64,000 nucleotides of DNA from Nocardioides sp. Root682 (GTDB taxonomy: Bacteria > Actinomycetota > Actinomycetes > Propionibacteriales > Nocardioidaceae), in contig NZ_LMHJ01000002.1 of assembly GCF_001427795.1 (NCBI RefSeq), positions 372,001 through 436,000 on the forward strand, read 5' to 3'. Below the pieces are notes generated by a model. That model did not search any database and had not been told where the DNA came from. It worked only from the letters and a program-made list of their open reading frames with translations. Position 1 is the stretch's first letter, and each line of letters opens with the position of its first letter. The position numbers and the translations under genes were made by a program. Of this stretch, positions 52,363-61,324 are shown in pieces.

Positions 52363-54189
52363 ATGACCCAACTCGACGAACGTCCCTTGACCACCGGGGT
52401 GCCCGAAGATCCCGCGACCACCTGGTTCGCCGCCTTCGAGGACGCCCTGGCCGCCCGTGACATCGACCGCGCTGCCGGTCTCTTCGCCGCCACCAGCTTC
52501 TGGCGGGACCTGGTCGCCTTCTCCTGGAACCTCACCACCGTCGAGAACCCGGACGGCGTGGCCGACCTCCTCGCCCAGACCCTCGATCGGGTCGATCCGA
52601 GCGGCTTCCGGCTCTCCGAGCCGGCGACGACCGCCGACGGCGTCACGACCGCGTGGTTCGAGTTCGAGACCGCCGTCGGCCGTGGCCGCGGCCTGCTCCG
52701 GCTCGTCGACGAGGACGGGCCGAAGGCGTGGACGTTCCTGACCACCCTCTACGAGCTCAAGGGCCACGAGGAGCCTCGCGGAGTACGACGCCCGATGGGC
52801 GCCGAGCACGGCGCGACCCGGGAGCGGGTGACGTGGGCGGAGAAGCGCCGCGCGGAGGACGCTGCCCTCGGGGTCGAGACCCAGCCGTACGTGCTCGTCG
52901 TGGGTGGCGGTCAGGGTGGCATCGCCCTCGGCGCCCGGCTCCGCCAGCTCGGCGTACCGGCGCTGGTCATCGACAAGCACCCGCGACCCGGCGACCAGTG
53001 GCGCAACCGCTACAAGTCGCTGTGCCTGCACGACCCGGTCTGGTACGACCACCTTCCGTACCTCAAGTTCCCGGACAACTGGCCCGTCTTCGCACCGAAG
53101 GACAAGGTCGGCGACTGGCTCGAGTTCTACACCCAGGTGATGGAGGTGCCCTACTGGTCCAACACGATCGCGACCAGCGCCGCCTACGACGAGGCGGCAG
53201 GGGAGTGGACGGTCCACCTGGAGCGCGAGGGCAAGCCGCTCGTGCTCAAGCCCACCCAGCTGGTCATGGCCACCGGGATGTCCGGCAAGGCCAACGTCCC
53301 GGCCATCCCGGGTCAGGACGTCTTCGCCGGTGAACAGCACCACTCCTCCCAGCACCCGGGTCCCGACGCCTACACGGGCAAGAAGGTCGTGGTCATCGGC
53401 AGCAACAACTCCGCCTTCGACATCTGCGGGGCGCTGTGGGAGCACGGTGCCGACGTGACGATGGTGCAGCGTTCCTCCACGCACATCGTCAAGAGCGACA
53501 CGCTCATGGACATCGGCCTCGGCGACCTCTACTCCGAGCGGGCTCTGGAGGCCGGTGTCACGACCGAGAAGGCCGATCTGGTCTTCGCGTCGCTGCCTTA
53601 CCGGATCATGCACGAGTTCCAGATCCCGCTGTACGAGCAGATGAAGGAGCGTGACAAGGACTTCTACGACCGGATGACGGCCGCGGGCTTCGATCTCGAC
53701 TGGGGTGACGACGGCTCCGGCCTGTTCATGAAGTACCTGCGCCGCGGCTCGGGCTACTACATCGACGTCGGCGCAGCCGAGCTCGTCGCGAGCGGTGACG
53801 TGAAGCTGGCCAAGGGCGAGGTCGACCACCTCGACGAGCACGCCGTCGTGCTCGAGAACGGCACGGAGCTTCCCGCCGACCTCGTCGTCTACGCCACCGG
53901 CTACGGCTCGATGAACGGCTGGGCCGCCGACCTGATCAGCCAGGAGGTCGCGGACCGCGTCGGGAAGGTCTGGGGACTGGGATCCGACACCACCAAGGAC
54001 CCCGGCCCGTGGGAAGGGGAACAGCGCAACATGTGGAAGCCCACCCAGCAGGAGAACCTCTGGTTCCACGGCGGCAACCTGCACCAGTCGCGCCACTACT
54101 CGCTGTACCTCGCGCTGCAGCTCAAGGCGCGGCACGCCGGCCTCGAGACTCCGGTCCACCGGCTCCAGGAGGTGCACCACCTCGGGTGA
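52363..54189 (+). CDS. Flavin-dependent monooxygenase with NTF2-like N-terminus
   Basis: This 608-residue protein has an N-terminal NTF2-like domain (about 1-140) and a class B flavin monooxygenase domain. The FAD motif is VVGGGQGGIALGARL (about 178), the second dinucleotide site reads VVVIGSNNSAFDICGAL rather than GxGxxG, and YATGYGSMNGW is present. Such enzymes oxidise ketones, amines or sulfides with NADPH; the divergent GAF regulator suggests an inducible catabolic role. ATG 52363 with GAGG close upstream is the natural start. Confidence 0.9.
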   Translation: MTQLDERPLTTGVPEDPATTWFAAFEDALAARDIDRAAGLFAATSFWRDLVAFSWNLTTVENPDGVADLLAQTLDRVDPSGFRLSEPATTADGVTTAWFEFETAVGRGRGLLRLVDEDGPKAWTFLTTLYELKGHEEPRGVRRPMGAEHGATRERVTWAEKRRAEDAALGVETQPYVLVVGGGQGGIALGARLRQLGVPALVIDKHPRPGDQWRNRYKSLCLHDPVWYDHLPYLKFPDNWPVFAPKDKVGDWLEFYTQVMEVPYWSNTIATSAAYDEAAGEWTVHLEREGKPLVLKPTQLVMATGMSGKANVPAIPGQDVFAGEQHHSSQHPGPDAYTGKKVVVIGSNNSAFDICGALWEHGADVTMVQRSSTHIVKSDTLMDIGLGDLYSERALEAGVTTEKADLVFASLPYRIMHEFQIPLYEQMKERDKDFYDRMTAAGFDLDWGDDGSGLFMKYLRRGSGYYIDVGAAELVASGDVKLAKGEVDHLDEHAVVLENGTELPADLVVYATGYGSMNGWAADLISQEVADRVGKVWGLGSDTTKDPGPWEGEQRNMWKPTQQENLWFHGGNLHQSRHYSLYLALQLKARHAGLETPVHRLQEVHHLG

Positions 54190-54287
54190 GGACCCGGCGA
54201 CCGCACAGTGACGGCAGGGGTACGACGACCCGGCCCGATTCCGGTGACATGATCGAGATGCGCTAAAGTCTGCGCCGCATCATGATC

Positions 54288-54359
54288 GGGCGATTGGCGC
54301 AGTGGTAGCGCGCTTCGTTCACACCGAAGAGGTCACTGGTTCGAACCCAGTATCGCCCA
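54288..54359 (+). tRNA. tRNA-Val (CAC)
   Basis: A complete 72-nt cloverleaf with acceptor GGGCGAT / ATCGCCC, anticodon loop TTCACAC (CAC), T-loop GGTTCGAACC. A TAAAGT hexamer (54263-54268) upstream is the likely -10. It is nearly identical outside the anticodon arm to tRNA-Val(GAC) at 49816. Confidence 0.96.
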
Positions 54360-54370
54360 CCCGATCAGCC

Positions 54371-54398
54371 GAGGCCGGTCCCGCAAGGGGCCGGCCTC
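54371..54398 (+). terminator. Terminator after tRNA-Val
   Basis: GAGGCCGG-TCCC-GCAA-GGGG-CCGGCCTC forms a 12-bp stem closed by a GNRA-type GCAA loop, 12 bp after the tRNA. Confidence 0.75.
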
Positions 54399-54542
54399 GA
54401 CGCATTCCGGGCGTCCTGCGCGGAGCCGCTCGACGAGGTTCCTTACTCCCGCGCGGCACGGGCGCCTCGGTCGGTACGATCGACACCCAGCCATCCGGCC
54501 GCGTTTCAGCACGTCTCGGGAACCACCAGCAAGGAGTCATTC

Positions 54543-56528
54543 GTGTCCGACATCAAGGTCGCCGTACTGTCCGCCGAAGCGCGCCAGGACTCGACGGTCA
54601 CCACGGGCACGAAGGCCTGGGAGCTCTTCCGCGACGACGCCGACGTGATCGCAGCGCGGGTCGGCGGCGAGCTCAAGGACCTGTCCTACGAGCTCGCGGA
54701 CGGTGACGAGGTCGAGGGCGTGGCCATCGGCAGCCCCGACGGCCTCGACATCCTGCGCCACTCGACCGCCCACGTCCTCGCCCAGGCCGTGCAGCAGCTC
54801 TTCCCGGCGGCCAAGCTCGGCATCGGTCCGCCGATCGCCAACGGTTTCTACTACGACTTCGACGTCGAGACCCCGTTCGTGCCCGAGGACCTCGTCAAGA
54901 TCGAGTCGGCGATGCGCAAGATCATCAAGGAGAACCAGCGTTTCGAGCGTCGGGTCACCACGGACGCGGCCGCTCTCGAGGAGCTCAAGGACGAGCCCTA
55001 CAAGGTCGAGCTGATCGGCCTCAAGGGTGGCGCCGGAGCCGACTCCACCGAGGGCGCCAGCGTCGAGGTCGGTGGTGCCGAGCTCACGATCTACGACAAC
55101 ATCGGCCGCAGCGGTGAGGCCAAGTGGTCCGACCTGTGCCGCGGACCGCACCTGCCGACCACCAAGCGGGTGCCGGCGTTCAAGCTGATGCGCAGCGCCG
55201 CGGCGTACTGGCGCGGCGACGAGAAGAACAAGCAGCTCCAGCGGATCTACGGCACCGCCTGGCCGAGCAAGGAGGAGCTCGACGAGCACCTCCACCGCAT
55301 CGAGGAGGCCGAGCGCCGCGACCATCGCAAGCTGGGTCGCGAGCTCGACCTGTTCAGCTTCCCCGACGAGATCGGCTCCGGCCTCGCGGTCTTCCACCCC
55401 AAGGGTGGCGTGATCAAGCGGGTCATGGAGGACTACGTCCGCCAGCGCCACATCGAGGACGGGTTCGATTACGTCGGCACCCCGCACATCACCAAGGACC
55501 AGCTCTTCTACACCTCGGGCCACCTGCCGTACTACGCGGACACGATGTTCCCGCCCATGGAGTTCGAGGGGTCGAACTACATGGTGAAGCCGATGAACTG
55601 CCCCATGCACAACCTGATCTACAAGTCGCGCGGGCGCTCCTACCGGGAGCTGCCCCTGCGGCTGTTCGAGTTCGGCTCGGTCTATCGCTACGAGAAGTCC
55701 GGTGTCGTGCACGGGCTGACCCGGGTTCGCGGCATGACGCAGGACGACTCGCACTCCTACGTCACTGCCGACCAGGCCCCCGGCGAGATCAAGCACCTGC
55801 TGGACTTCGTGCTCGGCCTGCTCAAGGACTTCGGTCTCGACGACTTCTACCTCGAGCTGTCGACGCGTGACGACTCCAAGCCGGACAAGTTCGTCGGCTC
55901 TGACGAGGACTGGGCGATCGCGACCAAGGTGCTCGAGGACGTCTGCATCGAGTCCGGGCTGGAGCTCGTCCCGGACCCGGGCGGCGCCGCGTTCTACGGC
56001 CCCAAGGTCTCGGTCCAGTGCCGCGACGCGATCGGCCGCACCTGGCAGATGTCGACGATCCAGTACGACTTCAACCAGCCGGCCCGGTTCGAGCTCGAGT
56101 ACAACGGCGCCGACGGCCAGAAGCACCAGCCGGTGATGATCCACTCCGCGAAGTTCGGCTCGCTGGAGCGGTTCTTCGGCGTCCTCGTCGAGCACTATGC
56201 CGGCGCGTTCCCGCCGTGGCTGGCCCCGGTCCAGGTGCAGGCGATCCCGGTCGCCGACGCGTTCGCGGACTACCTCTACGACGTCGCGAAGCAGATGAAG
56301 GCCGCGGGCCTTCGCGTCGAGGTCGACGACTCGGACGACCGGATGCAGAAGAAGATCCGTAATGCACAGCTCCAGAAGGTGCCGTTCATGCTGATCGCCG
56401 GTGCGGACGACGTCGAGGCCGGTGCGGTGAGCTTCCGGTACCGCGACGGGCGCCAGGACAACGGGGTGCCGATCGCGGACGCCGTTGCCCGGGTCGTCGA
56501 GGCCGTCACCACCCGTACGCAGGTCTGA
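54543..56528 (+). CDS. thrS: Threonyl-tRNA synthetase
   Basis: This 661-residue class II enzyme charges tRNA-Thr. An N-terminal TGS-like region is followed by the editing domain ([16 protein letters not shown] with HxxxH), the catalytic core (motif 2 around [21 protein letters not shown], zinc Cys in MNCPMHN and late His in [10 protein letters not shown]) and the anticodon-binding domain. Length is full. The GTG start has AAGGAG 7-8 nt upstream. The order thrS-HIT-pgsA-pdxS is broadly the actinobacterial one, here with two extra genes. Confidence 0.98.
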   Translation: MSDIKVAVLSAEARQDSTVTTGTKAWELFRDDADVIAARVGGELKDLSYELADGDEVEGVAIGSPDGLDILRHSTAHVLAQAVQQLFPAAKLGIGPPIANGFYYDFDVETPFVPEDLVKIESAMRKIIKENQRFERRVTTDAAALEELKDEPYKVELIGLKGGAGADSTEGASVEVGGAELTIYDNIGRSGEAKWSDLCRGPHLPTTKRVPAFKLMRSAAAYWRGDEKNKQLQRIYGTAWPSKEELDEHLHRIEEAERRDHRKLGRELDLFSFPDEIGSGLAVFHPKGGVIKRVMEDYVRQRHIEDGFDYVGTPHITKDQLFYTSGHLPYYADTMFPPMEFEGSNYMVKPMNCPMHNLIYKSRGRSYRELPLRLFEFGSVYRYEKSGVVHGLTRVRGMTQDDSHSYVTADQAPGEIKHLLDFVLGLLKDFGLDDFYLELSTRDDSKPDKFVGSDEDWAIATKVLEDVCIESGLELVPDPGGAAFYGPKVSVQCRDAIGRTWQMSTIQYDFNQPARFELEYNGADGQKHQPVMIHSAKFGSLERFFGVLVEHYAGAFPPWLAPVQVQAIPVADAFADYLYDVAKQMKAAGLRVEVDDSDDRMQKKIRNAQLQKVPFMLIAGADDVEAGAVSFRYRDGRQDNGVPIADAVARVVEAVTTRTQV

Positions 56529-56530
56529 TC

Positions 56531-57517
56531 GTGAGGCGGCGGGCGTCGGTCGCGGCCTCGTCGGTCCTGCTCGTCCTGTTCGCAGGATGTGGCGCCACCG
56601 ACCCGACCGCCGGCGCTCCGCCGCGCCCGCCAACCAGCACGACCGCCAGCGCCACGGAGGCCACCGACACTGGCCGTCCCGGCGGGGACGCCGGCGACCC
56701 CGGGGCCGACGCGAGCAACCTCGCCCAGGCCGCGGAGGAGGCGGCCCGCAAGGGCAGCCAGCCCACCAGCAACATCGCCCCGCGCGACGGTGAGGTGCTC
56801 GGCGGCGACGTGAGCTGGCCGCAGTGCCCCAAGGGGATGGGGATCCCCGAGAAGCAGGGCCTGGGCATGCCGATGCCGCTGCCCGAGGCGGAGTACGTCG
56901 TGCTCGGCCTGACCAACGGCCCCGGCTTCACGCCGAACCCCTGTCTGGCCGATCAGGTGCAGTGGGCGAAGGACAACGACGTGTTGGTCGCGGTCTACGC
57001 CGTGTCGAGCTATCCCGACAAGGCGACGCTCGACGAGTACGGCGCCGACGGCCCGCACGACGCGTCGACGAAAGAGGGCCGGCTCAAGAACGTCGGCTAC
57101 CAGCAGGCCCGCTACAACATCGGCACCATGGGCAAGGTCGGCCTGCTCAGCCCGATCGTCTGGATCGACGTCGAGCCGGTCCCGGTCTTCGAGTGGAGCG
57201 ACGACCTCCAGGCCAACGCAGCGGTCATCGAGGGCGTTGCCCGCGGGTACGTCGACGCCGGCTTCCGGATCGGCGTCTACTCCACGCCCAACCTCTATGC
57301 GCGGGTCGTCGGCAACTTCCGGCTCGGGGGAGTCCCCGAGTGGAGGGCGGCAGGGAAGACCTCGCGCGCCGAGGCGCTGAACCGCTGTGGCGACGACTGG
57401 TCGATCCAGGGAGGCGCGGCCGTGATGGGCCAGTGGGTGGCCGAGAGCCGGGACCAGAACGTCACCTGCCCGGGCGTCGCGCGGGACCTCGGACAGTGGT
57501 TCCATCGCTTCACCTGA
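56531..57517 (+). CDS. Lipoprotein with glycoside-hydrolase-like domain
   Basis: This 328-residue protein has a lipoprotein signal (LLVLFAGC, acylated Cys 20), a long Thr/Pro/Ala linker and a C-terminal domain of about 220 residues starting DVSWPQCPKGMG. Segments such as YVVLGLTNGPGF, AVYAVSSYPDK, IVWIDVEPVP and GFRIGVYSTPN suggest a TIM-barrel of the glycoside hydrolase 25/DUF1906 kind, with DVEP holding the possible catalytic acids. It follows thrS by 2 bp. Enzyme activity is not shown. Confidence 0.72.
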   Translation: MRRRASVAASSVLLVLFAGCGATDPTAGAPPRPPTSTTASATEATDTGRPGGDAGDPGADASNLAQAAEEAARKGSQPTSNIAPRDGEVLGGDVSWPQCPKGMGIPEKQGLGMPMPLPEAEYVVLGLTNGPGFTPNPCLADQVQWAKDNDVLVAVYAVSSYPDKATLDEYGADGPHDASTKEGRLKNVGYQQARYNIGTMGKVGLLSPIVWIDVEPVPVFEWSDDLQANAAVIEGVARGYVDAGFRIGVYSTPNLYARVVGNFRLGGVPEWRAAGKTSRAEALNRCGDDWSIQGGAAVMGQWVAESRDQNVTCPGVARDLGQWFHRFT

Positions 57518-57604
57518 GAGGTGTTGGCTAGTCTGCGACTGCAGCCGGGCCGACCGGAGCAACACGGATCGCGCGGGGGTGCGATCCGGACGACAGGAGT
57601 GTTG

Positions 57605-58330
57605 ATGGACTCGGACGACAGTCCGGAGATGCTGGACGGCCGCCGGACCAGGTGGCAGGAGCACAACCAGGTGCGCCGGCAGGTCATCATCGACGCTGCC
57701 GTCGCGGTGATGGAACGCCAGGCACCTGGCGAGGAGATCCAGGTGCAGGCGGTTGCCGACGAGGCCCGGATGAGTCGCACCGTCATCTACCGCCACTTCG
57801 AGGACCGCACCGACCTCGACCGGGCCGTCCAGCGTCAGGTCTGCGAGGACGTCGGCGCCGCCCTGCTGCCTGCGCTCTCCTACGACGGCACGCCCGACCA
57901 GATCATCCACCGGATCGTCGGCAGCTTCATCCGGTGGGCCGAGGCCCACCCGAGTCTCTACTGGTTCGCCGAGCGCGACCTCGCTGGTTGGGGGCCGAGC
58001 CCGCTGGGCCAAGCCGTGCAGCAGGTCGCCGAGGGGATCGAGAGCCTGATGGCGATCGTCGTCGGCGCGGTGGGTGTCGAGCTGACCGACGACGACCGGG
58101 CCGCGCTCGATCCCTGGGTCTTCGGCATGATCGGCGCCGTCTTCGCTGCCGTTCGTCGTTGGCTCGAACGCGACGTGCGAGCGCCCAGCATCGATGTCTG
58201 CATCAGCATTCTCTCGGAGTCGATCTGGCTGCAGATCAACGGTCTGGCTCTCTCTCGCGGCATCAACCTGCCCGACCTGCCGATCGTCGACCTCCTGCAG
58301 GCGCTGTCTCCCGAGAGCGCCGGGGAGTGA
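57605..58330 (+). CDS. TetR-family regulator
   Basis: This 241-residue regulator has the TetR N-terminal domain (VRRQVIIDAAVAVMERQ, IQVQAVADEARMSRTVIYRHFEDRTDL) and a helical ligand domain with an aromatic-rich patch (WAEAHPSLYWFAERDLAGWG). AGGAG 6 nt upstream supports ATG 57605. TAGTCT (57530-57535) is a possible -10 further upstream. Its stop overlaps the HIT gene by GTGA. Genes controlled are unknown. Confidence 0.9.
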   Translation: MDSDDSPEMLDGRRTRWQEHNQVRRQVIIDAAVAVMERQAPGEEIQVQAVADEARMSRTVIYRHFEDRTDLDRAVQRQVCEDVGAALLPALSYDGTPDQIIHRIVGSFIRWAEAHPSLYWFAERDLAGWGPSPLGQAVQQVAEGIESLMAIVVGAVGVELTDDDRAALDPWVFGMIGAVFAAVRRWLERDVRAPSIDVCISILSESIWLQINGLALSRGINLPDLPIVDLLQALSPESAGE

Positions 58331-58884
58331 ACGGCGCAGAGTCCGCTCCTGACGGGCTGGACCGGCTGTGGACGCCGCACCGGATGGCCTACGTCCGGGG
58401 CGAGGAGGACGTAGACCCGCCGGCGCATGCCGAGCCGCGTCCGGTGTGCCCGTTCTGCCGGATCACGGCGGAGCCGGCCACATCGACGGACGACGACCTG
58501 GTCGTCGTACGAGGGGAGACGGCGTACGTCGTCGTCAACCTGTACCCCTACAACCCCGGGCACCTCATGGTGTTGCCGTACCGGCACGTCGCCGACTACG
58601 TCGACCTGACCGACGACGAGACCGTCGAGGTCGCCGCGCTGACCAAGGCCGCGTTGCGCACCATCCGCTCGGTGTCCCAGCCGCATGCCTTCAACGTGGG
58701 CCTCAACCTCGGTGAGGCAGCGGGAGGATCGCTCTCGGGCCACCTGCACCAGCACGTCGTGCCGCGTTGGTCCGGCGACTCCAACTTCATGACGGTCATC
58801 GGTGGCACCAAGACGCTGCCCCAACTACTGGAGCAGACCCGGGACCTCCTGCACGACGCGTGGCCCGACAAGGTCGTCGAGTAG
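58327..58884 (+). CDS. HIT-family nucleotide hydrolase/phosphorylase
   Basis: This 185-residue protein has a CPFC motif (about 39) and the histidine triad GHLHQHVVPRW near residues 138-148, the pattern of actinobacterial AP4A phosphorylase-type HIT proteins next to pgsA. The GTG start overlaps the TetR stop. The last codons (DKVVE) and the stop TAG are supplied by a REP-like repeat (AAGGTCGTCGAGTAG), so the natural C-terminus may have been replaced. Confidence 0.9.
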   Translation: MNGAESAPDGLDRLWTPHRMAYVRGEEDVDPPAHAEPRPVCPFCRITAEPATSTDDDLVVVRGETAYVVVNLYPYNPGHLMVLPYRHVADYVDLTDDETVEVAALTKAALRTIRSVSQPHAFNVGLNLGEAAGGSLSGHLHQHVVPRWSGDSNFMTVIGGTKTLPQLLEQTRDLLHDAWPDKVVE

Positions 58885-58963
58885 CGCCAGCGAGTCGCGC
58901 TGTGGCAACCAAGGTCGTCGAGTAGCGACGAGCGCCAGCGAGTGGAGTATCGAGACGCGCTGG
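58870..58963 (+). repeat. Tandem REP-like repeats overlapping the HIT gene end
   Basis: AAGGTCGTCGAGTAGCG occurs at 58870-58886 and again at 58911-58927. The second, complete copy ends GTATCGAGACGCGCTGG. The first copy provides the HIT stop codon. The second copy ends 1 bp before the pgsA -10 hexamer. Confidence 0.75.
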
Positions 58964-58976
58964 TAGGTTCCGACCC

Positions 58977-59615
58977 GTGTTGGAGCGCTTCAAGGAGTTC
59001 TGGGGCGGGACCGTGCTGTACCCGTTCGTCCGCCTGTTCATCCGGTTGGGCATAAGCCCGGACACGGTGACCCTCGTGGGCACGATCGGTGTGGTGGTCG
59101 GTGCGCTCGCGTTCTTCCCGCGCGGCGAGCTGCTCTACGGCGTCCTGTTCATCACCGCCTTCGTGTTCAGTGACCTCATCGACGGCCGCATGGCACGTGA
59201 GATGGGGCGTGAGTCGAAGTTCGGAGCCTTCTGGGACTCCACCCTCGACCGGATCGGCGACGGTGCCATCTTCGGTGGCCTGGCGCTCTACTTCGCCGGC
59301 ACCGGCGACGGTCAGGGCGACAGCTATCTCTACCTCTGCGTGTCCCTGTGGTGCCTGGTCATGGGTTCGGTCACGTCCTACGCCCGTGCGCGCGCCGAGT
59401 CCCTCGGCATGGACGCCAAGGGCGGCATCGCCGAGCGTGCCGACCGGCTCGTGTCCATCCTCGTGATGACCGGGTTGTCGGACATCTTCGACCTGCCGAT
59501 CCTGATGAACGTCACGCTGTGGACGCTCGCGGTCGCCAGCACCTACACGGTGGCGTTCCGGGTCCTGAAGGTACGACGCCAGGCGCTCGCGGCCGAGGCT
59601 GCCCCCGGGGCGTGA
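58977..59615 (+). CDS. pgsA: CDP-alcohol phosphatidyltransferase (phosphatidylinositol-phosphate synthase type)
   Basis: This 212-residue membrane enzyme has about six transmembrane helices and the full family motif D-x2-DG-x2-AR-x8-G-x3-D-x3-D, read as [16 protein letters not shown] plus GAFWDSTLD. By position after the HIT gene and by similarity it should make phosphatidylinositol phosphate, precursor of mycobacterial-type inositol lipids. TAGGTT (58964-58969) lies 7 nt before the GTG, so the mRNA seems leaderless. The acyltransferase and PimA genes that normally follow are absent. Confidence 0.9.
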   Translation: MLERFKEFWGGTVLYPFVRLFIRLGISPDTVTLVGTIGVVVGALAFFPRGELLYGVLFITAFVFSDLIDGRMAREMGRESKFGAFWDSTLDRIGDGAIFGGLALYFAGTGDGQGDSYLYLCVSLWCLVMGSVTSYARARAESLGMDAKGGIAERADRLVSILVMTGLSDIFDLPILMNVTLWTLAVASTYTVAFRVLKVRRQALAAEAAPGA

Positions 59616-59646
59616 GGGTTCACCCGGTCGCCGTAGAATCGGCGGC

Positions 59647-60540
59647 ATGAGCGAGCAGCAGGAACAGGGCACCACCCGGGTCAAGCGCGGCATGGCCGAG
59701 ATGCTGAAGGGTGGCGTCATCATGGACGTCGTCACGGCCGAGCAGGCGAAGATCGCCGAGGACGCCGGAGCGGTTGCGGTGATGGCCCTGGAGCGGGTTC
59801 CGGCCGACATCCGTGCCCAGGGTGGCGTGTCCAGGATGAGCGACCCGGACATGATCGACTCGATCATCGCCGCGGTCTCGATCCCGGTGATGGCGAAGGC
59901 CCGCATCGGTCACTTCGCCGAGGCCCAGATCCTGCAGTCCCTCGGTGTCGACTACATCGACGAGTCCGAGGTCCTCACCCCTGCCGACTACGCCAACCAC
60001 ATCGACAAGTGGAACTTCACGGTTCCCTTCGTGTGCGGTGCGACCAACCTGGGTGAGGCGCTGCGCCGGATCACCGAGGGCGCGGCCATGATCCGCTCCA
60101 AGGGCGAGGCCGGCACCGGCGACGTCTCCAACGCCGTGACCCACATGCGCACGATCCGTGGCGAGCTGCGCCGGTTGTCGTCGCTGCCCGAGGACGAGCT
60201 GTACGTCGCGGCCAAGGAGCTCCAGGCGCCGTACGAGCTGGTCGCCGAGGTCGCCCGTACCGGCAAGCTCCCCGTCGTTCTCTTCACCGCCGGCGGCATC
60301 GCCACCCCCGCGGACGCGGCGATGATGATGCAGCTCGGTGCCGAGGGCGTGTTCGTGGGTTCGGGCATCTTCAAGTCCGGCAACCCGGCTGAGCGGGCCG
60401 AGGCGATCGTCAAGGCCACCACGTTCTACGACGACCCCGACGTGGTCGCGAAGGTCTCGCGTGGACTCGGTGAGGCGATGGTCGGCATCAACGTCGAGGA
60501 CATCCCGCAGCCGCACCGGCTCGCCGAACGCGGCTGGTGA
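59647..60540 (+). CDS. pdxS: Pyridoxal 5'-phosphate synthase, PdxS subunit
   Basis: This 297-residue TIM-barrel subunit builds PLP from ribose 5-phosphate, glyceraldehyde 3-phosphate and ammonia. The segments [38 protein letters not shown], the catalytic Lys in [13 protein letters not shown], and [10 protein letters not shown] are intact. The partner glutaminase PdxT normally follows but is not in the window. TAGAAT (59634-59639) lies 7 nt before the ATG, giving a leaderless mRNA. A hairpin ends the unit. Confidence 0.97.
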   Translation: MSEQQEQGTTRVKRGMAEMLKGGVIMDVVTAEQAKIAEDAGAVAVMALERVPADIRAQGGVSRMSDPDMIDSIIAAVSIPVMAKARIGHFAEAQILQSLGVDYIDESEVLTPADYANHIDKWNFTVPFVCGATNLGEALRRITEGAAMIRSKGEAGTGDVSNAVTHMRTIRGELRRLSSLPEDELYVAAKELQAPYELVAEVARTGKLPVVLFTAGGIATPADAAMMMQLGAEGVFVGSGIFKSGNPAERAEAIVKATTFYDDPDVVAKVSRGLGEAMVGINVEDIPQPHRLAERGW

Positions 60541-60544
60541 ACCC

Positions 60545-60565
60545 CTGCCGGACGTCGTCCGGCAG
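60545..60565 (+). terminator. Terminator of pdxS
   Basis: CTGCCGGAC-GTC-GTCCGGCAG is a perfect 9-bp stem with a 3-nt loop, 5 bp after the pdxS stop. It shows that pdxS does not share a transcript with the surface locus. Confidence 0.72.
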
Positions 60566-60604
60566 TGACGCATGTCGGTCCCGCTGACCCTCGGAACCGA
60601 TGGA

Positions 60605-60652
60605 TTGACAAATTGTGCCGACCCGTTGGTAAAGAATCGGGACAAAGTCCCG
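60605..60652 (+). promoter_or_regulatory. Promoter and hairpin upstream of the SipW locus
   Basis: TTGACA (60605-60610), 19 bases, then TAAAGA (60630-60635), followed at once by CGGGAC-AAA-GTCCCG (60638-60652), a perfect inverted repeat at the expected transcription start. A long 5' leader of about 130 nt precedes the first gene. An operator or a 5' RNA hairpin is likely. Confidence 0.5.
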
Positions 60653-60775
60653 GTTCCCTGAACACAGCGTGTCCCGTCGTGGTCCTCTTCGTTCTGACAT
60701 CAGAGGCAGTAACGCCTCACCAATGTTCAACGAAATCCGGACCTGGGGACACAGGCCCGGGGACGGAGATTTGGC

Positions 60776-61297
60776 ATGAAGAAGTCAACCAAGGGCGCGC
60801 TGGCAGCTGGATCTGCGGCCGTTCTCCTCATGGGTGGTGCGGGCACCCTCGCGTTCTGGACCGCCACGGACGACGTCGACGGCGGAAGCATCGACTCGGG
60901 CAGCCTGACGCTGACGACGGGCACTTGCGACGGCTGGGTCTACTCCGCCGCTGACCTCGAGGGCACCGGTCCGGTGACGCTCGTCGTCCCGGGCGACACG
61001 ATCGAGCAGACCTGCGAGGTCACGATCGACGGCTCCGGCGACCACCTCAAGGCCACGGTCGAGATCGACCCGGCCTCGGTCGCCGACATCACCCTCGGCA
61101 CTGGGGTCACGGACACCCTGACCGTCTCCGCTGCGCTGGTCGGTGCGACCACCGACGTGGAGATCGACGGGCCCACCACGGTCGACGTCGTGATCACCGT
61201 TGCCTACCCGTACGGCGCGACCGAGAACAACGACTCGCAGCTGTCGACGGCCACGCTCGGCGCGATCACGCTGGACGCCGTCCAGGTCCACGACTGA
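60776..61297 (+). CDS. SipW-type secreted protein A (alternate signal peptide)
   Basis: This 173-residue protein begins MKKSTKGALAAGSAAVLLMG and continues AGTLAFWTATDDVDGGSIDSG, the alternate signal peptide of TasA/camelysin-like substrates that SipW-type peptidases cut. The mature part of about 140 residues is Thr/Val/Asp-rich with beta-strand character and two Cys (TCDGW, QTCEV). It is expected outside the cell, perhaps as a fibre or matrix subunit. The SipW-type gene 27 bp downstream should process it. Family resemblance (TIGR04089-like) is from memory. Confidence 0.82.
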   Translation: MKKSTKGALAAGSAAVLLMGGAGTLAFWTATDDVDGGSIDSGSLTLTTGTCDGWVYSAADLEGTGPVTLVVPGDTIEQTCEVTIDGSGDHLKATVEIDPASVADITLGTGVTDTLTVSAALVGATTDVEIDGPTTVDVVITVAYPYGATENNDSQLSTATLGAITLDAVQVHD

Positions 61298-61324
61298 TCC
61301 GTCGCGGAACTGGGCTGACTGCCC

